Below, piece by piece: positions 19,889 to 28,781 of a stretch of DNA of 64,000 nucleotides. Origin of the DNA: Shewanella aestuarii (GTDB taxonomy: Bacteria > Pseudomonadota > Gammaproteobacteria > Enterobacterales > Shewanellaceae). Location: contig NZ_BMOT01000002.1 of the NCBI RefSeq assembly GCF_014647215.1, forward strand, positions 124,001-188,000, in the 5' to 3' direction. Numbering within the stretch: the first letter of the stretch is position 1; each line of letters begins with the position of its first letter. The notes beneath the pieces are model-generated. The model had not been told where the DNA came from. It searched no databases and saw only the letters and a list, made by a program, of their open reading frames with translations. A program made the position numbers and the translations under genes.

Positions 19889-20788
19889 ATGGCTAAGCTA
19901 ACCAAAACACAGTTTAACGCGATAAAAACCGTGGTGATTAATCGATCACCACGGACTAAGTTCAGTAATAATTGGCAAAAAGTATTTGAACAATTCGCCA
20001 TAGGTGAGCCTGATGGGGCGGGTAAATATCTGTATTTTAGTGGCAGAGATCATGATTTATTGCGTGAAATGGCTCAGGTGGATACTGGTTTTGATGTGCA
20101 AAACATCAATTTTAATCAACCCAGAAATACATTGGCAGCCCAAGGAAAGAAAGAAAAGTACGCCAATATCCGCCCTGATGCTAATTATGTTTTAATCCAT
20201 TTACCCCAAGATTGTTACCCTCCTTTAGCTGGACAATATAGTCTTCGAATGACGGTAGAACAGGCTGTTGCTATTGTCGCTGAACTTCAGTTACAGCATG
20301 TGATTGTGGTTGAAAATCTAGACAGTTTTGATGGTATTACGCATTTTTCATTTGATGACAATCTTAAGGCAATTTTTCAGCATGCTATGGTGGTTTATCG
20401 TGGCAGTGGTATGCACTCTCCTGCAGGCTGTAAACGTTTATTAGATGAAATCGCCCATGATGAAACCCTGCAAACCAGAGTGAAAGTCGGCGCGTTCACG
20501 GACTTAGACCCCGCAGGTATACAAATCGCCCATTTACTGCAAGATTGTGTTTTTGTCATTACGCCAGTATCGGCTAATGAAGCTATTCAACCGTTACTGA
20601 AATTCAATGATGCGGACGACTTTGATAAACAATGGCGCCAACAACATTATCTCAACAAGGTCGAGTTACATGGATGGCGAAACTTAGCAAACTGCTTGCA
20701 ACAATATCGTATCAGTATCAAACAGCAACATATGTTGGCGCATGGTCTTTTGTTAACAGCGCTGCCCATAAAAACGCCTCAGCGGTAG
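19889..20788 (+). CDS. Toprim-domain protein, JetD/MksG-like candidate nuclease subunit
   Basis: A 299-residue protein with the two hallmarks of a Toprim fold: a glutamate in VIVVENLDSF (about residue 140) and the acidic motif FTDLDPAGIQIAHLL (about 202-216), with a glycine-containing YRGSGMHSP between them. The ENL...F and D-x-D-P-x-G motifs are those of JetD/DUF2220-type proteins. JetD is the subunit that cuts plasmid DNA in Wadjet. The N-terminal part (about 1-130) is short compared with typical JetD proteins of about 400 residues, so the arm domain may be reduced or different. It starts three bases after the kleisin-like gene and is the last gene of the operon. Confidence 0.72.
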   Translation: MAKLTKTQFNAIKTVVINRSPRTKFSNNWQKVFEQFAIGEPDGAGKYLYFSGRDHDLLREMAQVDTGFDVQNINFNQPRNTLAAQGKKEKYANIRPDANYVLIHLPQDCYPPLAGQYSLRMTVEQAVAIVAELQLQHVIVVENLDSFDGITHFSFDDNLKAIFQHAMVVYRGSGMHSPAGCKRLLDEIAHDETLQTRVKVGAFTDLDPAGIQIAHLLQDCVFVITPVSANEAIQPLLKFNDADDFDKQWRQQHYLNKVELHGWRNLANCLQQYRISIKQQHMLAHGLLLTALPIKTPQR

Positions 20789-21046
20789 TTTATTGCCCTT
20801 TAAATTGCATAAGGTCCAATAAAAACGCTGTAAAGTATGCGTTAAACATTTGTTTCTGCTGCTTACACAGTTTTAAATTAAAATTCGTTCCAATTCAATT
20901 CGTTATCTTATTAATTTTTTATTGTCGCCAATTTATTGTCTGTTTTATTGATTAAGCGATTGAAATCTCATATTTGATGGCTCAGTATCTTGGCACTAAA
21001 ACAACAAGCCTGAGTGTATAAAGGCAATAACAGGATAAACAAGCAA

Positions 21047-22288
21047 ATGATGAAGTCGTTATCAGCTCGTATTTTTACGGGACTTTTTTTGGGGGTTATT
21101 TTAGGCAGTATTGTACAGTTTGCCTTATCCGATGTGGCATTTTTCTCTGACACATTGGTCAATATAACTGGCGGTATCGGTACCATGTTTGTCAATATGA
21201 TCATGATGCTCGTAGTGCCATTAGTGTTTGTTAGTATTGTTTGTGGTGTGTGTGAATTACAGGATTTAAAAAGTTTTGGCCGCTTAGGGGGTAAAACCTT
21301 TGGTTTTTACATTATCAACACACTTGTGGCTATCTTAGCTGCATTTGCCGTGGCGATGCTTATCGAACCTGGCAAAGGGGTGGATATGACCAGCAGTGAT
21401 ACCGCAGTTATCACTGCCACAGAATTACCTAATCTGGTTAGTCTTATTGTTAGCATTGTGCCTAATAATCCATTTTCAGCCTTTACCTCTGGCAACATGC
21501 TGCAAGTGATTTTTATGGCGTTGCTATTAGGCGGCGTGATGAAGTCGATGGGGGCAGTCGTTGATGGTGCTGTTAAGGGATTTCAAACAGCTAATAAAAT
21601 CATGATGCGGTTAATTTCAGTGGTAATGAGCCTTGCTCCGATTGGTGTATTTGCGCTGATGTTTAAATTAGGTGCTACGTTAGCGCCTGAAACCTTCGTC
21701 AGTGTGGTTGAATATTTAGTATTAATATTAGGCTTACTGCTACTGTGGATTTTTGTGGTTTATCCTTATTCGGTCAGCTTATTTACCCAAGTGTCGGCTA
21801 AAACTTTCCGCGAAAAAACCCAAGAGCAAATTCTATTTTCACTGTCTACCGCATCATCAAATGCCACTATTCCCGTTACCATGCGTACCTTGACCGATAA
21901 GCTTGGGGTGAGCAAAGCCGTAGCGGGTTTTGGCGTGCCTTTAGGGGCAACGATGAACATGGGCGGGGTGTCAATTTACATCACCATCGCTATTTTCTTT
22001 GTGGCTAACGCATTTGGTGTACCGATCAGCGGCGATCAAATTCCTGCCTTATTATTCAGTGTGTTTTTATTGTCTGTTGGCGCGGGTGGCGTACCTGGTG
22101 GTGGGATGGTGATGATAGGTGTGTTAATTCACCAGATGGGCTTACCTGTTGAAGCTTTTGCCATTGTGGCGGCATTAGACCGTATTATCGACATGGTACT
22201 GACTTCATGTAATGTTGTCGGTGATACTGCAGTATTGACCATTGTAGACCAAACTGAAGCACCACACCGTGTTGAAAAAGAAGTGTAA
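21047..22288 (+). CDS. Dicarboxylate/amino acid:cation symporter (DAACS family)
   Basis: Sodium- or proton-coupled inner-membrane symporter of the DAACS (GltP/DctA-like) family, about 413 residues. Hydrophobic helices with two re-entrant regions are visible. The serine-rich loop FSLSTASSNATIPVTM and the GATMNMGG sodium/substrate motif in helix 7 are diagnostic, and the later VPGGGMVMIGVLIHQMGLP and DRIIDMVLTSCNVVGD complete the binding site. The exact substrate (glutamate, aspartate, serine/threonine or C4-dicarboxylate) cannot be read off. I start it at ATG 21047 behind AGGA; the frame is open to a GTG at 21014. It stands alone and is closed by a terminator. Confidence 0.88.
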   Translation: MMKSLSARIFTGLFLGVILGSIVQFALSDVAFFSDTLVNITGGIGTMFVNMIMMLVVPLVFVSIVCGVCELQDLKSFGRLGGKTFGFYIINTLVAILAAFAVAMLIEPGKGVDMTSSDTAVITATELPNLVSLIVSIVPNNPFSAFTSGNMLQVIFMALLLGGVMKSMGAVVDGAVKGFQTANKIMMRLISVVMSLAPIGVFALMFKLGATLAPETFVSVVEYLVLILGLLLLWIFVVYPYSVSLFTQVSAKTFREKTQEQILFSLSTASSNATIPVTMRTLTDKLGVSKAVAGFGVPLGATMNMGGVSIYITIAIFFVANAFGVPISGDQIPALLFSVFLLSVGAGGVPGGGMVMIGVLIHQMGLPVEAFAIVAALDRIIDMVLTSCNVVGDTAVLTIVDQTEAPHRVEKEV

Positions 22289-22309
22289 TAGCTAGCTTTA
22301 TCTATCATC

Positions 22310-22337
22310 AAAAACGGCTTTATTTAAGGCCGTTTTT
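22310..22337. terminator. Terminator after the DAACS symporter gene
   Basis: AAAAACGGC (22310-22318) pairs with GCCGTTTTT (22329-22337). Flanking A- and T-runs allow use by both this gene and the convergent TPR gene. Confidence 0.85.
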
Positions 22338-22369
22338 GTTTTATAGAGTGTTCGACATCTAAGGTGGTG

Positions 22370-23596
22370 TTAACTGCCTCTGCGTTTATCTTCGACTTTT
22401 GCCATTAAGGTTAATGTTGCCGCTTCCATTTCAGTTAACCCTAAGCCAGAGATTAGCGTGAATGATCGGGTAATATCTCGATAAGCTTGGGGGTAATTGT
22501 GTTCAACAATTTCGAGTTCAACAAGCAAATTAAGTGATTGCGATTGTCCAATAAGGTATCCCATCATTCGATGGTACTTAATCGCTTGTTTAAATTGAAG
22601 TCTAGCCTCTTCATTACGTCCAAGTCGCTGGTTTATGACGCCAGAAAGTTGTGAGATATAGCCTAAATATAACCATTCGTTCGCCTTAGCTGCATTAGTT
22701 TTGGCTATTGACAGTAAAGTGAGCGCGGGCTCAATGTCAGTCATTTCTAGATAAGTCTGGGCCAGTAATAATCTTAATTTAGCCAGTTCACGGTCATTGT
22801 TAACCTTTGTAGCATGTTCAATTGCTGAGGTTAACGTCGCTTTAGCTAAAATATATTGGGTGTTTTGATATTGCAGTCTGGCTAATAATCGTCTGGCCAG
22901 AAGGTTTTCAGGTTCTGCGGCAATACTCTGTGTCAACTGCTGTTGTGCAAGAACCAAGTCCCCTGACTGGATAAAGCCAAGACCTTTGATGAGTTGTAAG
23001 TTACCAAAGTTTGAAGAATATGCGGCCGGTTTCGCGGTTGTGTTAGGGTTGAAAAGTTGGTTAATATCGGCAGCGGTTAAAGTAACGAGTGAATCTAATG
23101 TTGTTGACTCAATTAGCTTTTGTTGCTGATGATTTTCTTGATATAAAACATAGGTTAATTGGTATTTTTTATTTACTTTGCTGATACTCGCTTCAATGAT
23201 ATAAGCCGCCCCTGAAATAGCCATTAATCTTTTTATATCAATTTGGTGTTCAAGATTATGTTTAGCGTTGTTTTCAGAGTTATTTAGAGTGCGGTTAATC
23301 GTATTGCTAGCATCAGCGAGTTGCATCATAGTGATCGCATCTTCAGTTTGCAGTATGGGGAACTTAGCACCTAGCGTTAACTGATGGTTTAGATTATCCA
23401 TTGCAGCATAAACATTCCACCAAGGTTGAATATCTTTTGAGGTCAATGTTATCGGTAAAACCAGAATAGAGCCTGATGAGGGAGCATCGGTTGAATTTGA
23501 ATTGATATAGGTATAAAAACCTAAGATAACCACTATAAATACAATAACCATCGCCAGGTATTTATTTTTATTGGGTTGGACACTGTGCGACATCAT
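22370..23596 (-). CDS. Membrane-anchored TPR protein resembling the sensor half of CadC-type regulators
   Basis: A 408-residue protein. A short cytoplasmic N-terminus (about 12 residues) is followed by one transmembrane helix (about 13-31) and a large periplasmic part. The first part of the periplasmic region has the SILVLPITL strand and the AMDNLNHQL...ISGAAYIIEASI pattern of CadC/ToxR-like sensor domains. From about residue 190 to the end are TPR-like helical repeats (ARRLLARLQYQNTQYILAKATL and so on). Unlike CadC-type regulators it has no winged-helix DNA-binding domain before the membrane helix, and no such ORF lies upstream. I cannot name a function; a signalling partner or a stripped-down regulator is possible. 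Confidence 0.55.
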   Translation of the reverse strand: MMSHSVQPNKNKYLAMVIVFIVVILGFYTYINSNSTDAPSSGSILVLPITLTSKDIQPWWNVYAAMDNLNHQLTLGAKFPILQTEDAITMMQLADASNTINRTLNNSENNAKHNLEHQIDIKRLMAISGAAYIIEASISKVNKKYQLTYVLYQENHQQQKLIESTTLDSLVTLTAADINQLFNPNTTAKPAAYSSNFGNLQLIKGLGFIQSGDLVLAQQQLTQSIAAEPENLLARRLLARLQYQNTQYILAKATLTSAIEHATKVNNDRELAKLRLLLAQTYLEMTDIEPALTLLSIAKTNAAKANEWLYLGYISQLSGVINQRLGRNEEARLQFKQAIKYHRMMGYLIGQSQSLNLLVELEIVEHNYPQAYRDITRSFTLISGLGLTEMEAATLTLMAKVEDKRRGS

Positions 23597-23729
23597 TGTC
23601 GTCCTTATGTAACGCTTTAAGTATAGTAATTTTAAATTAAGGCTAACTTAGAGGTTAACTAATTCATTGTAAAGCAAAGGTGCTAGGTTCAAACAAAAGT
23701 TTGATGACACTATTATTTTACAAACAAAA

Positions 23730-23749
23730 AAACCGCCTAAAGGCGGTTT
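23730..23749 (-). terminator. Terminator of fbp
   Basis: AAACCGCC (23730-23737) pairs with GGCGGTTT (23742-23749) around TAAA. The A-run to its left gives a U-run on the minus-strand transcript, just after the fbp stop. Confidence 0.88.
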
Positions 23750-23767
23750 GTTGTTATTGGCTATAAC

Positions 23768-24760
23768 TTAATCAATTGATGGCTCTTCACTGTAATCAAT
23801 ACCATGAAAGCTCAAGCACATATCCACTTCATTACGGCTGCCTAAAATCACTGCCACACGCTGATGGATTTCAGTAGGCTGAATGTCCAAAATAGTTTCA
23901 TAGCCGGTAGAGGCTTTTCCGCCTGCTTGTTCAACCAAAAATGCCATTGGATTAGCTTCGTACATTAAACGTAACTTGAATGGTTTAGCGGGGTTTTTGT
24001 TGTCTGTTGGGTAAGTAAATATGCCACCACGGCATAAAACACGATGCACATCGCCTACCATAGCGGCAATCCAGCGCATGTTGAATGACTGCTCACGTGG
24101 ACCTATTTTACCTAATAATAAATCGGCAATGTAGGTTTGCATTGGCGCTTCCCAAAAACGCTGATTTGACATGTTAATGGCAAATTCTGCGGTATCAGGT
24201 GTGATTGCTACCTGGTCATTGGTTAATAAAAATTCACCGCTATCAGGATCTAAAGTGTAAAATTGCGTTCCTTTACCTGTGGTTAATGCCATCATGGTTG
24301 ATGGACCATATAACACATAACCCGCAGCCACTTGCTGACGACCTGCTTGCAAAAAGCTTTGTTCGTTTAACTCGCCATTTGTTGCCGGTAATACTGAAAA
24401 AATCGTACCAACAAGTGAATTGATATCAATGTTTGATGAGCCATCTAGCGGGTCAAAACACACAAGGTATTCACCTTGCTTGCTTACTTCTACGACATAG
24501 TCTTCTTCTTCAGATGCTAAACCACGAACGTTACCGTCTGCTTTTAAAGCATCTTTAAGCATATCGTTGGTAATGACATCCAGTTTCTTTTGAGTTTCAC
24601 CTTGTACGTTTTCTTGTTCGGTTGCACCTAGTACGCCAGCTAGCGCGCCATGACGTACCGCACCACTAATTGCTTTAGAGGTGTCAGCCAAGGTTAAGAG
24701 TAATGCTGTAAGTGAACTATTTACCGCTTGTGATGCAAGGGTTTGTGCCAAAGTCTGCAT
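23768..24760 (-). CDS. fbp: Fructose-1,6-bisphosphatase class I
   Basis: Hydrolyses fructose-1,6-bisphosphate to fructose-6-phosphate in gluconeogenesis. It is 330 residues (E. coli 332). The metal-binding signature [10 protein letters not shown], the preceding EEEDYVVEV, and the later [22 protein letters not shown] identify class I FBPase. It is monocistronic, divergent from the DPP4-type peptidase gene, and ends at a terminator. Confidence 0.96.
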   Translation of the reverse strand: MQTLAQTLASQAVNSSLTALLLTLADTSKAISGAVRHGALAGVLGATEQENVQGETQKKLDVITNDMLKDALKADGNVRGLASEEEDYVVEVSKQGEYLVCFDPLDGSSNIDINSLVGTIFSVLPATNGELNEQSFLQAGRQQVAAGYVLYGPSTMMALTTGKGTQFYTLDPDSGEFLLTNDQVAITPDTAEFAINMSNQRFWEAPMQTYIADLLLGKIGPREQSFNMRWIAAMVGDVHRVLCRGGIFTYPTDNKNPAKPFKLRLMYEANPMAFLVEQAGGKASTGYETILDIQPTEIHQRVAVILGSRNEVDMCLSFHGIDYSEEPSID

Positions 24761-24928
24761 GGTTATTCCTATGACAAGTTTTGAGGTTAAGGTCGTTGAT
24801 TTTTAGAATAATATAATTGCGGCAGATCATACCCTACAATGGCGCTAATTTCAGCGCCTGATGCGGCATTTTCGTTTTAAGATTAATTCAGGCAAAATGT
24901 CCGCATAAATAAATTCAGGAAAATAATA

Positions 24929-27253
24929 ATGATCCCTACATGGAAGCAACACGCTTATGCCGCTTTTTATGCGCTGCCTCTGTTGTTCACTAGCCCTGCA
25001 CTTATGGCCACACCAATGACTTCAGCTAATTCTGCATCAACTTTCGCCAATACTTCTACCTTTAATACCACTTTACCTCTTCAGGGGCTAGTCGGTGGAA
25101 ATCAGCCATTAACTATTGAACGTATTCACGCTTCACCAGCATTGGCGGGGGCGAGCCCAAGAGGGTTAAGTTTATCACCAGATGGTAAAAGGGTGACTTA
25201 TCTTGCTGGCAGAGACAGTGATCAGAGTTTTTATGATTTATGGCAAATGGATATCGCTAGCGGCAAACGAAGTCGCTTAATCGATGCCGATAAATTAGTG
25301 GTTGGTGAGTTGTCGGATGAGGAAAAAGCCCGCCGTGAACGGCAGCGTATTTATGGGCAGGGCATTATGGAGTATTTTTGGGCTGATGATAGCCAATCCA
25401 TTTTAATTCCCGCTTCGGGTCAGTTGTACGTATTTGATGTTAACACCGCCGAGGTCAACTTACTCGACACCGGCGAAGGGTTTGTTACCGATGCCCGTTT
25501 ATCGCCGAAAGCGAATTATGTGTCGTTTGTGCGCGATCAAAATTTGTTTATCTTAGCGTTAGCCACCAAGCAACTCACAGCACTAACCCAAGATGGCCAA
25601 GGACCGATTAAAAATGCCATGGCTGAGTTTGTTGCCCAAGAAGAAATGGATCGCATGACGGGCTATTGGTGGTCGCCAGATGAGTCTCATATTGCCTTTA
25701 CCCGTATTGATGAGTCGGGTGTTGAGCTAGTGACTCGCAATGAAATCTATGCCGACGGCATTAAACTTACTGAGCAGCGTTACCCTTATGCAGGTAAGTC
25801 TAACGTAGTGATAGAGCTAGGCGTGGTGAACGTTTCTGATAAACAGACTCGCTGGATTGATTTAGGTGCGGATAAAGATATGTATTTACCACGCGTTAAA
25901 TGGTTACCAGACAGTCAGCATTTGTCGTTTCAATGGCAAAGCCGCGATCAGCAAGCGTTAGATTTACGCGTAGTGGATATTAATCACCCCACTAAAATTG
26001 ACACAATAGTAACAGAGCGCAGCCAAGCCTGGGTCAATTTACATAATGATTTGCACTTTTTGAAGCTGCAGCCAACAGTGGTTTGGGCCTCAGAACGTGA
26101 TGGTTTTAATCACCTTTATTTGTTTGATTTAAATGGTAAATTAGTGCGCCAGCTGACGCAAGGTGATTGGGTTGTCGACAAGGTTGAATACATAGATGAG
26201 CAACAAGGTTGGTTATATTTTTCTGGCCGCAAAGACAGCGTGGTAGAGCGTCATTTATATCGAGTTAACTTAGCAACGGGCAGCGACAGCATTGAACGCA
26301 TTAGCCAACGTTCAGGTATGCATGACAGTGTGTTTGCGGAAAACAAGCCAGTTTACCTAGATTATTTCAGTAGCTTACAACAGCCTCCACAAATCAGTTT
26401 GCATGATCAAAATGGTAAGCATCTTACTTGGGTTGACCAAAATGACGTTAATGAGTCACACCCCTTGTATGCATTAGCGGGTCAGTGGCAAATGCCTGAT
26501 TTTGGTTATATCAAGGCTGATGACGGCCAAGCATTACAATATCGCTTATTTAAACCCGTACCCTTTGATAACAACAAAAAATATCCGGTGGTGGTGAGAG
26601 TTTACGGCGGCCCACATGCTCAATTGGTGGTTAATGCTTGGAGCGAGGCCGACTATTTTACTCAGTATTTATTGCAACAAGGTTATGCTGTATTTCAATT
26701 GGATAATCGCGGCAGTGCTCATCGAGGCACGCAGTTTGAACATGTGATTTATAAAAACATGGGTGATGCGGAAGTGCGCGATCAAAAGGCTGGAGTAGAT
26801 TATCTACGAAGTTTGCCCTTCATTGATGGAGATAATGTGGCTATTTATGGCCACAGTTACGGCGGTTATATGGCATTGATGAGCCAATTTAAAGCCCCGG
26901 ATTACTTTAAAGCCGCAATATCGGGCGCACCGGTTACTGATTGGCGTTTATATGATAGCCATTATACCGAGCGTTACATGGGCAATCCTGAAACCAATAA
27001 GCAAGGTTATGATGCTGGCAGCGTGTTACCTTATGTCAAAAACTACCAATCGGGTTTGTTGATGTACCACGGTATGGCGGATGACAATGTGTTGTTTGAA
27101 AACAGCACTCGTGTGTATAAAGCGCTGCAGGATGAAGGTAAATTGTTTCAAATGATCGATTATCCAGGGTCGAAACATTCTATGCGTGGCGAGAAAGTGC
27201 GTAATCATTTGTACAAATCGCTAGCGGCTTTTTTGGATAGCCAATTGAAGTAA
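24929..27253 (+). CDS. Dipeptidyl peptidase IV-type S9 serine peptidase, exported
   Basis: A 774-residue exported prolyl peptidase of family S9B. A signal peptide (about 1-27, ending LMA) is followed by a beta-propeller domain and a C-terminal alpha/beta hydrolase. The catalytic serine lies in GHSYGGYM (about 643), with the aspartate in GMADDNVLF and the histidine in PGSKHSM near the end. The paired glutamates in VAQEEMDRMTGYWWSPDE are the DPP4 motif that binds the free N-terminus of substrates, so X-Pro dipeptide release is likely. It stands alone between fbp (divergent) and its own terminator. It fits a peptide-scavenging marine heterotroph. Confidence 0.92.
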   Translation: MIPTWKQHAYAAFYALPLLFTSPALMATPMTSANSASTFANTSTFNTTLPLQGLVGGNQPLTIERIHASPALAGASPRGLSLSPDGKRVTYLAGRDSDQSFYDLWQMDIASGKRSRLIDADKLVVGELSDEEKARRERQRIYGQGIMEYFWADDSQSILIPASGQLYVFDVNTAEVNLLDTGEGFVTDARLSPKANYVSFVRDQNLFILALATKQLTALTQDGQGPIKNAMAEFVAQEEMDRMTGYWWSPDESHIAFTRIDESGVELVTRNEIYADGIKLTEQRYPYAGKSNVVIELGVVNVSDKQTRWIDLGADKDMYLPRVKWLPDSQHLSFQWQSRDQQALDLRVVDINHPTKIDTIVTERSQAWVNLHNDLHFLKLQPTVVWASERDGFNHLYLFDLNGKLVRQLTQGDWVVDKVEYIDEQQGWLYFSGRKDSVVERHLYRVNLATGSDSIERISQRSGMHDSVFAENKPVYLDYFSSLQQPPQISLHDQNGKHLTWVDQNDVNESHPLYALAGQWQMPDFGYIKADDGQALQYRLFKPVPFDNNKKYPVVVRVYGGPHAQLVVNAWSEADYFTQYLLQQGYAVFQLDNRGSAHRGTQFEHVIYKNMGDAEVRDQKAGVDYLRSLPFIDGDNVAIYGHSYGGYMALMSQFKAPDYFKAAISGAPVTDWRLYDSHYTERYMGNPETNKQGYDAGSVLPYVKNYQSGLLMYHGMADDNVLFENSTRVYKALQDEGKLFQMIDYPGSKHSMRGEKVRNHLYKSLAAFLDSQLK

Positions 27254-27278
27254 TGAGTAGTTGATTTGATGCTTATTG

Positions 27279-27312
27279 AAAGCGAATGGGGTTTAGCCCC
27301 GTTCGCTTTTTT
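27279..27312 (+). terminator. Terminator of the DPP4-type gene
   Basis: AAAGCGAATGGGG (27279-27291) pairs with CCCCGTTCGCTTT (27297-27309), with one T-G wobble, followed by more T residues. Confidence 0.93.
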
Positions 27313-27405
27313 GTTTTTAAGGCCACGGCAGCATTTGTATTGGGTAGTTTTTCAACGTGGAGCCTCTATTTAACGCATTGCCCGCTGTAGGATGGTTCAG
27401 GATAA

Positions 27406-27609
27406 ATGGAATGTCGCGATCACATGGATTGGAAAGAGCGACCCTATGATTTATCTCTTCGATTTGGCTTCATTGGTGGTAACTCGGGTAGATCTTGGGT
27501 TGTTATTCATACTAATACTTGGGGGGCAAATCTAAGAGGCAAAAATTTAGATGCAGATGAACCAGCGTATTCAAAACATGCTGAAGTTTCACTGTGTGAA
27601 ATGATTTGA
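27406..27609 (+). CDS. Short hypothetical ORF of doubtful status
   Basis: A 67-codon frame with an ATG at 27406, weakly preceded by purine-rich sequence. The predicted peptide is polar, has no membrane segment or signal, and I recognise no family. The internal part (DLSLRFGFIGGNSGRSWVVIHTNTWG) reads like protein rather than noise, so this may be the remnant of a longer gene. It lies in a 600-bp stretch without other genes, next to two further short hypothetical genes. Confidence 0.3.
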   Translation: MECRDHMDWKERPYDLSLRFGFIGGNSGRSWVVIHTNTWGANLRGKNLDADEPAYSKHAEVSLCEMI

Positions 27610-27859
27610 GTAAGACAAATGGATGCTGAATTAATAGTATCACAAGGATTTTTTGTTTTAGTTAAACCAAAGAAGCGCATGTACCACCCTAATTGAGCTT
27701 CGGCATAAGGTTACTCTTTCAAATCCGCGACTTTCCTTTCTCCTGAATATCTCTGTGGCAGTAAATGGATAATAATGGATCATTGAGCTTCATTTATTTA
27801 CCCGATATGATAATTTCGACTATTGGGGCTAATTTTATCTGTTAGATATTTAGGGCGGT

Positions 27860-28312
27860 ATGGTGATTTCAGGGAAGAATAAATTTTTAATTTTGGGTGC
27901 AATTTCTAGCGCATCAGCGGCTTTGGCTCATTTAGGTTGCATTATTTTTGGTGGTGACTGGTATCGTTTTTTGGGTGCTGGTGAGCAAATGGCTAGTATG
28001 GCTGATAATGGTGATTGGTATCCCACGATAGTGACATCCGTAATTGTTTTAGTGTTCACGCTGTGGGCGCTATATGGTTTGTCAGGCGCTAAAGTGATTC
28101 CTCAACTGCCTTTTCTAAAGCTTGGATTGCTCGTTATTTCTTTCATTTATCTAATTCGTGGCGTCGCATTTGTTGTAATAATGCCGATGTTTCCCGAAAA
28201 TAGTTCGACTTTCTGGATTGTTAGCTCAAGTATTTGTTTAGGTATCGGTACTCTCTATAGTGTGGGGACTTTTCAAAATTGGTCAACGCTAAGGGGCAAA
28301 GCAAATGTCTGA
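27860..28312 (+). CDS. Hypothetical four-helix membrane protein
   Basis: A 150-residue protein with four hydrophobic segments, about residues 9-30, 55-74, 85-107 and 115-137. The N-terminus (GKNKFLILGAISSASAALAHLGCIIFGGDWYRFLGAG) resembles small integral membrane proteins seen singly in many gammaproteobacteria, but I cannot name the family. It starts at ATG 27860 after a GGCGG. The next gene starts eight bases before its stop, so the two form a small operon. No regulator or enzyme nearby hints at a job. Confidence 0.6.
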   Translation: MVISGKNKFLILGAISSASAALAHLGCIIFGGDWYRFLGAGEQMASMADNGDWYPTIVTSVIVLVFTLWALYGLSGAKVIPQLPFLKLGLLVISFIYLIRGVAFVVIMPMFPENSSTFWIVSSSICLGIGTLYSVGTFQNWSTLRGKANV

Positions 28313-28538
28313 ATCAAAATCGAACGCAGAGCGCTCTAATTTTGCTAGTGATGTGTCGACTTTATTTGCTAGTGGGTTATCTGCTTACATAATCAGTGGT
28401 ATAGAATTACCGTATGTGTACTTGATTGATTCATTTGATATTGTAAAAGTTCTAGCAAGTGCAGGAGTGTTTGGTTTATTTTTCTATCCGTTTAGTCAGT
28501 TTTTTCGTTGGCTATATTCAGACTCAAAAAACAGATAG
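28305..28538 (+). CDS. Hypothetical small membrane protein
   Basis: A 77-residue protein with a serine- and charge-rich N-terminus and two hydrophobic stretches (about 20-42 and 48-66), ending in the basic YSDSKNR. No family is recognised. It overlaps the end of the preceding four-helix gene by eight bases and is probably translated by coupling. The stop is followed by about 240 bases without a gene. Confidence 0.5.
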   Translation: MSESKSNAERSNFASDVSTLFASGLSAYIISGIELPYVYLIDSFDIVKVLASAGVFGLFFYPFSQFFRWLYSDSKNR

Positions 28539-28683
28539 TGATTTTAATTCATAAGCTTAACATTTAGAACCGACAAGATGGTACCTCTAGACCCACTTAA
28601 CTTCAATGGGGGTAAATGTCGTGTTAATGGGTAGGTAACGTTACTCTCAATCTAAAATATCGTTGGCTTTTTCTGATAAAAAA

Positions 28684-28731
28684 GCGACTTAATTAGCAAA
28701 AGTGGATGTTACACTTTTCTAATCAAGTCGC
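28684..28731 (-). terminator. Long-stem terminator of ygfZ
   Basis: GCGACTT-A-ATTAG-C-AAAAGTG (28684-28704) pairs with CACTTTT-CTAAT-C-AAGTCGC (28712-28731), a roughly 20-bp inverted repeat with one mismatch and one bulge. The A6 run on its left becomes a U-run in the minus-strand transcript. It lies 51 bp after the ygfZ stop. Confidence 0.8.
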
Positions 28732-28781
28732 TAATTCAAGTTCAACTCCATCGTTCTGTGAGTTGTATTAAACCATTCGGT

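Noticed and set aside
20632..20955. 107-codon plus-strand frame overlapping the end of the Toprim gene
   Set aside because: It is out of frame with the Toprim gene, mostly shadows it and continues into AT-rich sequence without protein-like character.
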